DNA of 64,000 nt from Pseudomonadota bacterium (GTDB lineage: Bacteria > Pseudomonadota > Gammaproteobacteria > Xanthomonadales > Xanthomonadaceae). The position numbers and the translations under genes are program-made. Below, in pieces: positions 7,594 through 16,261 of the stretch. Below the pieces are notes generated by a model. That model was not told the DNA's origin. It saw only the letters and a list, made by a program, of their open reading frames with translations, and did no database searches. Each line of letters begins with the position of its first letter. Positions within the stretch are counted from its first letter, which is position 1. Location: contig JAEWFT010000049.1 in the NCBI GenBank assembly GCA_023388715.1, positions 1-64,000 of the forward strand, read 5' to 3'.

Positions 7594-8862
7594 ATGCCAG
7601 CCCAGCCGGCCGCGGCCTGCGATGTACTGATCGTTGGTGCCGGCGTGACCGGCCTCGCCACCGCCCTCGTGCTGCTGGAAGAGGGCCGCGGCGTGCAGGT
7701 GATCGATTCCGGTGCGGTGGGCGGCGGCGCCTCGCACGGCAACTGCGGCACCCTGACGCCCAGCCACGCGCCGCCGCTGGCCGCGCCGGGCACCATCGGC
7801 CGCGCCATGCGCTGGATGCTCTCACCGGATGCGCCGCTGTACATCAAGCCGCGCTTCGACCCCGTGCTGTGGCGCTGGCTGGCCGGCTTCTCGCTGCGCT
7901 GCAACCATCGCGACTGGCTGGCAAGCACCCACGCCAAGGCGGCGATGCTCAACGATTCGCGCGCGCGCATCGCCGAGTGGGTCCGCGATTACCGGCTGGA
8001 CTGCGAGTTCACCGAACAGGGCGAGGACTACGTGTTCCACGACCAGCGCGCACTGGAACTGGAGATGCGCGACCTGCCGATGCTGCGCGAATTCGGCGTG
8101 CAGTCGGAAGTGATCGACGGCGCCGCCTACGAGCAGCAGGAGCCTGCGCTCAAGCCGGGTGTGGTGGGCGCGATCCGCTTCCCCGGCGACGCCGCCCTGC
8201 GCCCCGACCGCTACGTCGCCGAACTGGCGCGCATCGTGCGCGAGCGCGGCGGCACCATCGTCGAGCACTGCGCGCTGGAGTCGCTGGACGCCGGCGAGGA
8301 TGGCGTGGTGGCGAATACCGCCGGCGGCACCATCCGCGCGCGCGACGCGGTGATCGCGCTGGGTGCGTGGTCGCCGCAGCTGGCGGCCCGCATCGGCCTG
8401 CCGTGGCTGCGCAACGCAATCCAGCCGGGCAAGGGTTATTCGATCACCTACGACCGCCCCGAGATCGTCCCCAGGCGCGCGCTGACGCTGCGCGAGGTTT
8501 CGGTGTGCGTGACCACCTGGGACAGCGGTTTCCGCCTTGGCAGCACGATGGAATTCTCCGGCTACGACACCGAGCTCAACGAGCAGCGGCTGGGCGCGCT
8601 GGAGCGCGGCGCGCGCAAGTTCCTGCATTGCCCGGTCGGGCCGGTGGTGCGCGAGCGCTGGTTCGGCTGGCGGCCGATGAGCCGCGACGACATCCCGCTG
8701 ATCGGGCCGGCCCCGCAGCAGCCGCACCTGTGGCTGGCCACCGGCCACGGCATGATGGGGGTGGGCATGAGCGCCGGCACCGCCCGGATGCTGGCGGACA
8801 TGATGGTCGGCCGAAAACCCGAGGTGGATCCCACCGCATTCGACCCCGCGCGCTTCACGTGA
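7594..8862 (+). CDS. FAD-dependent amino-acid dehydrogenase, DadA-like
   Basis: A 422-residue flavoprotein of the D-amino-acid dehydrogenase/DAO superfamily. The dinucleotide-binding motif VLIVGAGVTGLATALVLL is near residues 10-27, and the closing FAD motif GHGMMGVGMSAGTARMLADM is near the C-terminus. RPMSRDDIPLIGP is typical of DadA-type C-termini. These enzymes oxidise D-amino acids to keto acids and pass electrons to the respiratory chain. The ATG at 7594 follows GGAG at good spacing; an ATG at 7564 is upstream of that site and less likely. Its stop shares one base with the hutG start, so the two are coupled. The substrate could be a specific D-amino acid or imino acid. Confidence 0.85.
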   Translation: MPAQPAAACDVLIVGAGVTGLATALVLLEEGRGVQVIDSGAVGGGASHGNCGTLTPSHAPPLAAPGTIGRAMRWMLSPDAPLYIKPRFDPVLWRWLAGFSLRCNHRDWLASTHAKAAMLNDSRARIAEWVRDYRLDCEFTEQGEDYVFHDQRALELEMRDLPMLREFGVQSEVIDGAAYEQQEPALKPGVVGAIRFPGDAALRPDRYVAELARIVRERGGTIVEHCALESLDAGEDGVVANTAGGTIRARDAVIALGAWSPQLAARIGLPWLRNAIQPGKGYSITYDRPEIVPRRALTLREVSVCVTTWDSGFRLGSTMEFSGYDTELNEQRLGALERGARKFLHCPVGPVVRERWFGWRPMSRDDIPLIGPAPQQPHLWLATGHGMMGVGMSAGTARMLADMMVGRKPEVDPTAFDPARFT

Positions 8863-9647
8863 TGGACGCGGTGGTGACCCTGCATCGCGGCACTGCGCCG
8901 CTGCTGGTCAGCCTGCCCCACGATGGCAGCGTGCTGCCGGAGGCCATCGCCGCGCGGATGACCCCGCGCGCGCGGCAGGTTCCGGACACCGACTGGCACG
9001 TGGCCCGGCTGTACGCGTTCGCGCGCGAGCTGGGCGCCTCGCTGCTGGTGCCGCGCCATTCGCGCTACGTCATCGACCTCAACCGCGGCGAGGACGATGT
9101 CTCGCTGTACCCCGGGCAGAACACCACCGGGCTGGTGCCGCTGGTCGGTTTCGACGGCCTGCCGGTGTACCTGCCGGGACAGGCGCCGGACGAAGACGAG
9201 GTCCGCGCGCGCGTGGCGACCTACTGGCGGCCGTACCACGCGGCCCTGGGCGACGAACTGGCGCGGCTGCGCGCGCTGCACGGTCGCGTCGTCTTGTGGG
9301 AAGGGCATTCGATCCGCGGCAGCGGACTGCCGTTCCTGTTCGACGGGCGGCTGCCCGACCTCAACCTCGGCACCGCCGGCGGGGCGAGTTGTTCCCCGTC
9401 GCTGCAGGCGCGGCTGGAGGCAACGCTGCTGGCGCAGGACGCCTACGACTGGGTCGCGAACGGACGCTTCAAGGGCGGCCACATCACCCGCCATTACGGC
9501 GATCCGGGCGGCGGGATCGACGCCGTGCAGCTCGAAATCAGCCAGCGCTGCTACATGGACGAGGACAGCTTCGCCTACGACGAGGCCAGGGCCACGCGCT
9601 TGCAGGCGTTGTTGCGCGCGCTGCTGCTGGCCGCGCTCACGGGCTGA
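8862..9647 (+). CDS. hutG: N-formylglutamate deformylase
   Basis: A 261-residue zinc amidohydrolase that splits N-formyl-L-glutamate into glutamate and formate, the last step of one histidine degradation route. Family features include LLVSLPHDGSVLP at the N-terminus, RYVIDLNRGEDDVSLYPGQ, and WEGHSIRGSGLPFLFDGRLP with a candidate metal His. The ATG begins on the last base of the preceding stop codon, so translation is coupled to the oxidoreductase. No other hut gene is in the window, so a role outside histidine breakdown is possible. It converges on parE with 33 bases between stops. Confidence 0.88.
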   Translation: MDAVVTLHRGTAPLLVSLPHDGSVLPEAIAARMTPRARQVPDTDWHVARLYAFARELGASLLVPRHSRYVIDLNRGEDDVSLYPGQNTTGLVPLVGFDGLPVYLPGQAPDEDEVRARVATYWRPYHAALGDELARLRALHGRVVLWEGHSIRGSGLPFLFDGRLPDLNLGTAGGASCSPSLQARLEATLLAQDAYDWVANGRFKGGHITRHYGDPGGGIDAVQLEISQRCYMDEDSFAYDEARATRLQALLRALLLAALTG

Positions 9648-9680
9648 CCGGCGGCAACGCGCAAGGCGTCGCCGCCCGGA

Positions 9681-11570
9681 TCAGACTTCCAGCGTGGCGA
9701 GATCGCCCTTCTGCTCGAGCCACGACTTGCGGTCGGCGGCCCGTTTCTTCGCCAGCAGCATGTCCATCAGCGCGCGGGTGGCATCGCCGTCGTCGACGGT
9801 GAGCTGCACCAGCCGGCGGGTGTCCACGTGCATGGTCGACTCGCGCAGCTGCTGGGGGTTCATCTCGCCCAGGCCCTTGAAGCGGGTGACGTTGACCTGC
9901 CCCTTGAGCTTCTCGCGCGCGATCTTCTCCAGCAGCAGGCGCTTCTCTTCCTCGTCGAGCGCGTAGAACACCTGCTTGCCGACGTCAACCCGGAACAGCG
10001 GCGGCATCGCGACGAAGACGTGGCCGGCGGCGACCAGCGCCGGGAAGTGCTTGAGGAACAGCGCGGTCAGGAGGGTGGCGATGTGCAGCCCGTCGCTGTC
10101 GGCGTCGGCCAGCACGATGACCTTGCCGTAGCGCAGTCCGCTGATGTCGTCCTTGCCGGGGTCGCAGCCGATGGCGATGGCGAGGTTGTGCACTTCCTCC
10201 GAGCCCAGCACGGTATTGCTGGAGACTTCCCAGGTGTTGAGGATCTTGCCGCGCAGCGGCAGGATCGCCTGGAAATCCTTGTCGCGCGCCTGCCGCGCGC
10301 TGCCGCCGGCGGAGTCGCCCTCCACCAGGAACAGTTCGGTGCGCGAGAGGTCCTGGCTGATGCAGTCCGCCAGCTTGCCGGGCAGCGCCGGGCCCTGGGT
10401 CACCTTCTTACGGACAATCTGCTTCTCGGTCTTGAGCCGCGCGCTGGCACGCTCGATCGCCAGCTGCGCGATCCGCTCGCCGTACTCGGTGTGGGTGTTG
10501 AGCCACAGCGAGAACGCGTCGTGCGCGGCGCCCTCGACGAAGCCGGCGGCCTGGCGCGAACTCAGCCGCTCCTTGGTCTGCCCGCTGAACTGGGGGTCGG
10601 TCATCTTCAGCGACAGCACGAACGCCACCCGGTCCCACACGTCCTCGGGCGCCAGCTTGACCCCGCGCGGCAGCAGGTTGCGGAAGTCGCAGAACTCGCG
10701 CAGGGCATCGGTGAACCCGGTGCGCAGGCCGTTGACGTGGGTGCCGTGCTGCGCGGTGGGGATCAGGTTGACGTAGCTCTCCTGCACCAATTCGCCGTCC
10801 GGCAGCCAGGCCACCGCCCAGTCCACCGTCTCGGTGTCCTTGCGCAGCGCGCCGACGAACAGCTCGGGCGGCAACAGCTCGCGGCCGGAAAGTTCGCCCT
10901 TGAGGTAATCGCGCAGGCCGTCCTCGTAATGCCACTGCGCGCGCTCGCCGCTGGCCTCGTCGAACAGGGACACGGTCAGCCCCGGGCAGAGCACCGCCTT
11001 GGCGCGCAGCAGGTGCTTGAGCGCGCGCAGGTTGAATTTCGGGGTATCGAAATATCTGGCATCGGGCCAGAAACGCACGCGCGTACCGGTGTTCTTCCTG
11101 CCCACGCTGCCCACGACCGACAGCGCGGAGGCGCGGTCGCCGTCGGCAAATGCCATGTGGTACTCGCTTCCCTCGCGCTTGATGTAGACGTCCAGCCGGG
11201 TGGACAGCGCGTTGACCACGCTCACGCCCACGCCGTGCAGGCCGCCACTGAAGGTGTAGTTCTTGTTGCTGAACTTGCCGCCCGCGTGCAGGCGCGTGAG
11301 GATCAGCTCGACCCCCGGGATCTTCTCCTCGGGATGCAGGTCGACCGGCATGCCTCGGCCGTCGTCTGCGACCTCGCAGCTGCCGTCGGCGTGCAGGGTG
11401 ACCTCGATGCTGCGCGCATGCCCGGCAAGGGCCTCGTCGACCGCGTTGTCGATGACCTCCTGCGCCAGGTGGTTCGGGCGGGTGGTATCGGTGTACATGC
11501 CCGGCCGGCGCTTGACCGGATCCAGGCCGGACAGGACTTCAATGTCTTCGGCGTTGTAGCGACTGCTCAT
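9681..11570 (-). CDS. parE: DNA topoisomerase IV subunit B
   Basis: A 629-residue ATPase subunit of topoisomerase IV, which separates linked daughter chromosomes. The order is: GHKL ATPase domain (EVIDNAVDEAL near residue 40, DDGRGMPVD, GGLHGVGVSVVNAL near 109), transducer domain, then the TOPRIM domain (LVEGDSAGGSA near 415, DADSDGLHIATL near 487). Length matches ParE and lacks the GyrB-type insertion. The ATG at 11568-11570 has no ribosome site; instead TACACT lies 6 bases upstream on the minus strand, so the message may be leaderless. A small lipoprotein gene lies 51 bases upstream on the same strand. Confidence 0.97.
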   Translation of the reverse strand: MSSRYNAEDIEVLSGLDPVKRRPGMYTDTTRPNHLAQEVIDNAVDEALAGHARSIEVTLHADGSCEVADDGRGMPVDLHPEEKIPGVELILTRLHAGGKFSNKNYTFSGGLHGVGVSVVNALSTRLDVYIKREGSEYHMAFADGDRASALSVVGSVGRKNTGTRVRFWPDARYFDTPKFNLRALKHLLRAKAVLCPGLTVSLFDEASGERAQWHYEDGLRDYLKGELSGRELLPPELFVGALRKDTETVDWAVAWLPDGELVQESYVNLIPTAQHGTHVNGLRTGFTDALREFCDFRNLLPRGVKLAPEDVWDRVAFVLSLKMTDPQFSGQTKERLSSRQAAGFVEGAAHDAFSLWLNTHTEYGERIAQLAIERASARLKTEKQIVRKKVTQGPALPGKLADCISQDLSRTELFLVEGDSAGGSARQARDKDFQAILPLRGKILNTWEVSSNTVLGSEEVHNLAIAIGCDPGKDDISGLRYGKVIVLADADSDGLHIATLLTALFLKHFPALVAAGHVFVAMPPLFRVDVGKQVFYALDEEEKRLLLEKIAREKLKGQVNVTRFKGLGEMNPQQLRESTMHVDTRRLVQLTVDDGDATRALMDMLLAKKRAADRKSWLEQKGDLATLEV

Positions 11571-11576
11571 GCCGCT

Positions 11577-11582
11577 AGTGTA
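11577..11582 (-). promoter_or_regulatory. -10-like hexamer, leaderless parE candidate
   Basis: On the minus strand TACACT ends 6 bases before the parE ATG, which would put the first transcribed base on or next to the start codon. No clear -35 was found. Confidence 0.4.
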
Positions 11583-11621
11583 CGGGCAGCAGCGCCCGCG
11601 CCCGCACGCGGAACGGGTGGA

Positions 11622-11855
11622 TCAGCGCGGGGGCGGCGGCTCGGGCGGTCGGGTCGCCTCCTTCTCCAGCGCCGCTTTTTCCTCGTCGTCGGGCACGACC
11701 GCGCGCACCGCTGCCGCGGTTCCCTTCACCGCCAGTTTCCCCGCGCCGTACGCGACCTTGACCGGCACCGTCACCACCTTGGTGGCCAGGCAGCCCTGCA
11801 ACGCGGGCATCGCCAGCAGCAGGAGCCACGCGGCGGCGCTTCGAAAGCTCTGCAC
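11622..11855 (-). CDS. Small lipoprotein, unknown function
   Basis: A 77-residue lipoprotein starting at the GTG at 11853-11855, chosen because AAGGAG lies 7-8 bases upstream and because the signal peptide starts correctly there (VQSFRSAAAWLLLLAM, lipobox LQGC with Cys near residue 22). The mature part, LATKVVTVPVKVAYGAGKLAV, resembles a short amphipathic hairpin, then an Ala/Val stretch, and it ends in acidic DDEEK and a proline-rich tail. I recognise no named domain. It lies upstream of parE on the same strand with a 51-base gap and could be co-transcribed, though no functional link is evident. Confidence 0.7.
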   Translation of the reverse strand: MQSFRSAAAWLLLLAMPALQGCLATKVVTVPVKVAYGAGKLAVKGTAAAVRAVVPDDEEKAALEKEATRPPEPPPPR

Positions 11856-12042
11856 GGGGCTTCTCCTTGTGACGCTTAGGGGGCGGGCCGCCAGCATACG
11901 CAGCCAGGGGGCGAGAAACCTTCGCCTCGGTGAACGGCGGGCGTTCGCGACGCGCCGGACGATGGCGCCTACCAACGCGCTGCATTTCCTTTCCGATCAA
12001 TGACTTCCGGCGCGGCACCGTGCAGGCGGTCGCGGCACGGAC

Positions 12043-12048
12043 TAGAAT
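12043..12048 (+). promoter_or_regulatory. -10-like hexamer upstream of pyrG
   Basis: TAGAAT lies 27 bases before the pyrG ATG, in a 220-base divergent gap that is otherwise featureless. The same hexamer recurs before purA (32938). No good -35 match. Confidence 0.35.
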
Positions 12049-12075
12049 GCGGGTTTCCAGCAGCGTGCTGCCGTC

Positions 12076-13758
12076 ATGACCGCCCCAGCCTCCCAGACTC
12101 CCCTCGTTTTCGTGACCGGGGGCGTGGTGTCCTCGCTTGGCAAGGGCATCGCCGCCGCGTCGCTCGCGGCCATCCTCGAGGCGCGTGGCCTGAAGGTCAC
12201 GATGATGAAGCTGGACCCGTACCTCAACGTCGATCCGGGCACCATGAGCCCGTTCCAGCACGGCGAGGTGTACGTCACCGACGACGGCGCGGAGACCGAC
12301 CTCGACCTCGGCCACTACGAGCGCTTCGTCAACACGCGCCTGTCCGGGCTGAACTCGATCACCACCGGCAAGATCTACGACAGCGTGATCCGCAAGGAGC
12401 GCCGCGGCGACTACCTGGGCGGGACCGTGCAGGTGATCCCGCACGTCACCGACGAGATCAAGCGCTGCATCGACGCCGCCACCGCCGGCTACGACGTGGC
12501 GCTGGTCGAGATCGGCGGCACGGTGGGCGACATCGAGTCGCTGCCGTTCCTGGAGGCGATCCGCCAGCTGCGGATCGAGCGCGGCGCCGACAAGGCGATG
12601 TTCGTGCACCTCACCCTGATCCCCTATATCGCGGCCGCGGGCGAGCTGAAGACCAAGCCCACCCAGCATTCGGTGAAGGAACTGCGCAGCATCGGCATCC
12701 AGCCCGACGTGCTGCTGTGCCGCAGCGAGCATCCGCTGCCCGACGGCGAGCGCCGCAAGATCGCGCTGTTCACCAACGTGCCCGAAAAGGCGGTGATCAC
12801 GGTGCTGGACCAGGACAACATCCACAAGATCCCGCGCCTGCTCAACGCGCAGCAGCTGGACCAGCTGGTGGTCGACCAGCTGAAGCTGGCGGGGCGTGCC
12901 GCGGCGACCGCCGACCTGTCGGAATGGGACGCGGTGGTCGATGCCGTGCAGCACCCGATCGACGAGGTCACGATCGCCGTGGTCGGCAAGTACGTGGACC
13001 ACAAGGATGCCTACAAGTCGGTGGGCGAGGCGCTCAAGCACGGCGGCATCCGGCAGCGCACGCGGGTCAACCTGAAGTGGATCGAGTCCGGCGACGTCGA
13101 GCGCGATGGCGCCGAGGCGGTGCTGGCCGGGGTCGACGGGATCCTGGTGCCCGGCGGCTTCGGCGACCGCGGGTTCGAGGGCAAGGTGCTCACGTCCCGC
13201 TATGCGCGCGAGGCCGGCGTGCCGTACTTCGGCATCTGTTACGGGATGCAGGCCGCGGTGGTCGATGCCGCGCGCCACCTGGCCGGGCTGGAGGGCGCGA
13301 ACAGCACCGAGAACGATCCCGCGACGCCCCATCCGGTGATCGGCCTGATCACCGAATGGCGCACCCAGTCGGGCGACATCGAGCGCCGCAGTGCCGGCAG
13401 CGACCTCGGCGGTACCATGCGCCTGGGCCTGCAGGAGCAGCGCGTCAAGCCGGGCAGCCGCGCGCACGCGCTGTACGGCAAGGACGTGGTGGGCGAGCGC
13501 CACCGCCATCGCTACGAATTCAACAACCGCTATCGCACCCAGCTGGAAGCCACCGGGCTGTCGATCTCGGCCAAGTCGATGGACGACCTGCTGGTGGAGA
13601 TGGTGGAGTGGCCGCAACACCCGTGGTTCGTCGCCTGCCAGGCGCATCCCGAGTTCCTGTCGACGCCGCGCAGCGGGCACCCGCTGTTCATTGGTTTCAT
13701 CCGCGCCGCGCGCGAACACAAGGCGGGCGGTCGCCTGCTCAAGGAAGCCAACGCATGA
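12076..13758 (+). CDS. pyrG: CTP synthase
   Basis: A 560-residue enzyme making CTP from UTP, ATP and glutamine. The N-terminal amidoligase domain begins FVTGGVVSSLGKGIAAASL with its P-loop. The C-terminal glutamine amidotransferase domain has the nucleophile Cys388 in YFGICYGMQ and the catalytic His/Glu in AHPEF near residue 523. Length is slightly above the typical 545. Its stop overlaps the kdsA start by 4 bases, so it heads a co-transcribed group running to truD. CTP is also needed downstream by IspD and for CMP-Kdo, which fits the grouping. Confidence 0.97.
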   Translation: MTAPASQTPLVFVTGGVVSSLGKGIAAASLAAILEARGLKVTMMKLDPYLNVDPGTMSPFQHGEVYVTDDGAETDLDLGHYERFVNTRLSGLNSITTGKIYDSVIRKERRGDYLGGTVQVIPHVTDEIKRCIDAATAGYDVALVEIGGTVGDIESLPFLEAIRQLRIERGADKAMFVHLTLIPYIAAAGELKTKPTQHSVKELRSIGIQPDVLLCRSEHPLPDGERRKIALFTNVPEKAVITVLDQDNIHKIPRLLNAQQLDQLVVDQLKLAGRAAATADLSEWDAVVDAVQHPIDEVTIAVVGKYVDHKDAYKSVGEALKHGGIRQRTRVNLKWIESGDVERDGAEAVLAGVDGILVPGGFGDRGFEGKVLTSRYAREAGVPYFGICYGMQAAVVDAARHLAGLEGANSTENDPATPHPVIGLITEWRTQSGDIERRSAGSDLGGTMRLGLQEQRVKPGSRAHALYGKDVVGERHRHRYEFNNRYRTQLEATGLSISAKSMDDLLVEMVEWPQHPWFVACQAHPEFLSTPRSGHPLFIGFIRAAREHKAGGRLLKEANA

Positions 13759-14585
13759 AGCTTTGCGGTTTCGAAGTCGGCCTTGACCAGCCGCTGTTCC
13801 TGATCGCCGGGCCCTGCGTGGTGGAGTCCGAGCAGTTGCAGGTCGACGTGGCCGGGCAGCTGAAGCAGATCACCGGCGCGCTGGGGATCAACTTCATCTT
13901 CAAGTCGAGCTTCGACAAGGCCAACCGCACCTCGGTCAACGCGTTCCGCGGCCCCGGCATGGAAGAGGGCCTGCGCGTGCTGGCGGAGGTCAAGCGCCAG
14001 CTCGGCGTGCCAGTGCTCACGGACGTGCACGAATACACGCCGATGGACGAGGTGGCCTCGGTCGTCGACGTCCTGCAGACCCCCGCGTTCCTGGTGCGCC
14101 AGACCGACTTCATCACCAGGGTCTGCGCGGCCGGCAAGCCGGTCAACATCAAGAAGGGCCAGTTCCTGGCGCCATGGGACATGAAGCCAGTGGTAGAGAA
14201 GGCGAAGTCCACCGGCAACGACCAGATCATGGTCTGCGAGCGCGGGGCGTCCTTCGGCTACAACAACCTGGTCAGCGACATGCGCAGCCTTGCGGTGATG
14301 CGCGAGACCGGCTGCCCGGTGGTGTTCGACGCCACCCATTCGGTGCAGCTGCCGGGCGGGCAGGGCAGCAGCTCCGGCGGGCAGAGCCAGTTCGTGCCGG
14401 TGCTGGCGCGGGCCGCGGTGGCCGTTGGCATCTCGGGCATCTTCATGGAAACCCACCCCGACCCCTCCAAGGCCCTCTCCGATGGCCCCAACGCGCTGCC
14501 GCTGGCGCGCATGCAGGGCCTGCTCGAAACCCTGCTGGAACTCGATGCCATCGCCAAGCGCAGTGGCTTCCCCGAATCCGTCTGA
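13755..14585 (+). CDS. kdsA: 3-deoxy-D-manno-octulosonate 8-phosphate (Kdo-8-P) synthase
   Basis: A 276-residue enzyme that condenses phosphoenolpyruvate with arabinose 5-phosphate to give Kdo-8-phosphate for the lipopolysaccharide core. Signatures include FLIAGPCVVES, FKSSFDKANRTS, TDVHEYTPMDEV, KKGQFLAPWDM and FDATHSVQLPGG. The ATG overlaps the pyrG stop as ATGA. It sits directly before eno, whose product is the PEP it uses. The residue before GQF is Lys-Lys, and KdsA enzymes may be metal-dependent or independent; I cannot decide which from inspection. Confidence 0.96.
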   Translation: MKLCGFEVGLDQPLFLIAGPCVVESEQLQVDVAGQLKQITGALGINFIFKSSFDKANRTSVNAFRGPGMEEGLRVLAEVKRQLGVPVLTDVHEYTPMDEVASVVDVLQTPAFLVRQTDFITRVCAAGKPVNIKKGQFLAPWDMKPVVEKAKSTGNDQIMVCERGASFGYNNLVSDMRSLAVMRETGCPVVFDATHSVQLPGGQGSSSGGQSQFVPVLARAAVAVGISGIFMETHPDPSKALSDGPNALPLARMQGLLETLLELDAIAKRSGFPESV

Positions 14586-14618
14586 CCTCCCCCTCCAAGA
14601 CCTGACGAACCGGACCCC

Positions 14619-15911
14619 ATGACCGCCATCACCAAGATCCACGCCCGCGAAATCCTCGACAGCCGCGGCAATCCCACGCTCGAGGCGGAGGTCACCCTCG
14701 CGGATGGGGCCTTTGGCCGCGCGATGGTGCCGTCCGGCGCGTCCACCGGCACCAAGGAGGCGGTCGAGCTGCGCGACGGCGACAAGACCCGCTACCTGGG
14801 CAAGGGCGTGCGCAAGGCGGTGGCCAACGTCAACGGCGCGATCGCCGACGCATTGTCCGGATTCGATGCGCTCGACCAGGCCGGGCTCGACCAGCGCCTG
14901 ATCGACCTCGACGGCACCGAGAACAAGGGGCGCCTGGGCGCCAACGCGCTGCTGGGGGTGTCGATGGCCGCGGCCCACGCGGCGGCGGCCTCCAGGCAGG
15001 TGCCACTGTGGCGCTACCTGTCGACGATCACGACCGCCGACGTCGCCCTGCCGGTGCCGATGATGAACATCATCAACGGCGGCGCGCATGCCGACAACAA
15101 CGTCGATTTCCAGGAATTCATGGTGCTGCCGGTCGGCTTCGACTCGTTCTCCGAGGCGCTGCGCGCCGGCACCGAGATCTTCCATTCGCTGAAGTCGGTG
15201 CTCAAGGGCCATGGCCTGTCCACCGCCGTGGGCGACGAAGGCGGCTTCGCGCCGGACTTCCGCAGCAACGTCGAGGCGCTCGACACCATCCTCGAGGCGA
15301 TCGGCAAGGCAGGCTGCAAGGCGGGCGAGGACGTGCTGCTGGGGCTGGACGTGGCCTCCAGCGAGTTCCACGACAATGGCAAGTACCACCTGGTCGGCGA
15401 GAACAAGCGCCTGACCTCCGAGCAGTTCGTCGATTTCCTCGCCGACTGGGTCGCGCAGTACCCGATCATCACCATCGAGGATGGCCTTGCCGAAGGCGAC
15501 TGGGACGGCTGGAAGCTGTTGACCCAGCGCCTTGGCGGGAAGGTGCAGCTGGTCGGCGACGACCTGTTCGTGACCAATCCGCGGATCTTCCGCCAGGGCA
15601 TCGACAGCGGCACGGCCAACGCGATCCTGATCAAGGTCAACCAGATCGGCACCCTGAGCGAGACCCTCGACGCCATCGCGATGGCGCATGCGGCGCGCTA
15701 CGCGGCGGTGGTGTCGCACCGCTCCGGCGAGACCGAGGACACCACCATTGCCGACATCTCGGTGGCCACCACCGCCACCCAGATCAAGACCGGCTCGCTG
15801 TGCCGCAGCGACCGCGTCGCCAAGTACAACCAGCTGCTGCGGATCGAGGAGCAGCTTGGCCGCGAGGCGCGCTACGCCGGCCGCGGCGCCTTCGTCTCGC
15901 TGGCAGGCTGA
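14619..15911 (+). CDS. eno: Enolase
   Basis: A 430-residue glycolytic enzyme interconverting 2-phosphoglycerate and phosphoenolpyruvate. Typical segments are AREILDSRGNPTLEAEV, MNIINGGAHADNNVDFQEFM, the catalytic base region YPIITIEDGLAEGDW, KVNQIGTLSET with the catalytic Lys, and the signature VSHRSGETEDTTIADI. It follows kdsA after 33 bases and precedes ftsB by 14 bases. In enterobacteria pyrG-eno is also a conserved pair. Confidence 0.98.
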   Translation: MTAITKIHAREILDSRGNPTLEAEVTLADGAFGRAMVPSGASTGTKEAVELRDGDKTRYLGKGVRKAVANVNGAIADALSGFDALDQAGLDQRLIDLDGTENKGRLGANALLGVSMAAAHAAAASRQVPLWRYLSTITTADVALPVPMMNIINGGAHADNNVDFQEFMVLPVGFDSFSEALRAGTEIFHSLKSVLKGHGLSTAVGDEGGFAPDFRSNVEALDTILEAIGKAGCKAGEDVLLGLDVASSEFHDNGKYHLVGENKRLTSEQFVDFLADWVAQYPIITIEDGLAEGDWDGWKLLTQRLGGKVQLVGDDLFVTNPRIFRQGIDSGTANAILIKVNQIGTLSETLDAIAMAHAARYAAVVSHRSGETEDTTIADISVATTATQIKTGSLCRSDRVAKYNQLLRIEEQLGREARYAGRGAFVSLAG

Positions 15912-15925
15912 GCGGAGCCGCCGCG

Positions 15926-16261
15926 TTGAAGCCCCTGGGCGTGCTGTTCCTGGTACTGCTCGCGCTGCTGGGCATGCTGCAGTACAAGTTGTGGCTCGGC
16001 GCGGGCGGCCATCGCGACGTGGCGGCCTTGCGCGCCCAGGTGGAGGCGCAGAAAGCCGAGAACCTGCGCCTGCAGCAGCGCAACGAGGCGCTGGCGGCCG
16101 AGGTCGAGGACCTGAAGTCGGGCGAGGCGGCGATCGAGGAGCGCGCCCGCAGCGAGCTGGGCATGGTCAAGCCGGGCGAGGTGTTCTATCGCGTGGTCGA
16201 CGAGCGCGCCAGGCCGGCGCCCCGCGTCCCGGCCGCCGCGCCCACCGAAGGCACGCCGTGA
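15926..16261 (+). CDS. ftsB: Cell division protein FtsB
   Basis: A 111-residue bitopic divisome protein that forms the FtsQ-FtsL-FtsB complex and helps activate septal wall synthesis. It has one N-terminal membrane helix (PLGVLFLVLLALLGMLQYKL), a coiled coil at about residues 30-75 (LRAQVEAQKAENLRLQQRNE), then the conserved ARSELGMVKPGEVFYRVV and an Ala/Pro tail. The start appears to be the TTG at 15926, with GCGGAG upstream; no ATG precedes the membrane helix. Its stop overlaps the ispD start (GTGA). The eno-ftsB-ispD-ispF order is standard in gammaproteobacteria. Confidence 0.92.
   Translation: MKPLGVLFLVLLALLGMLQYKLWLGAGGHRDVAALRAQVEAQKAENLRLQQRNEALAAEVEDLKSGEAAIEERARSELGMVKPGEVFYRVVDERARPAPRVPAAAPTEGTP

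Noticed and set aside
9648..9680. Terminator between convergent hutG and parE
   Set aside because: CCGGCGGC/GCCGCCCGG pairs only with a bulge and a 15-base loop; too weak to list.
9828..11879. 683-codon plus-strand frame opposite parE
   Set aside because: Antisense of parE with no recognisable motif.
13530..15719. 729-codon minus-strand frame opposite kdsA and eno
   Set aside because: Same reason; both plus-strand genes are unambiguous.
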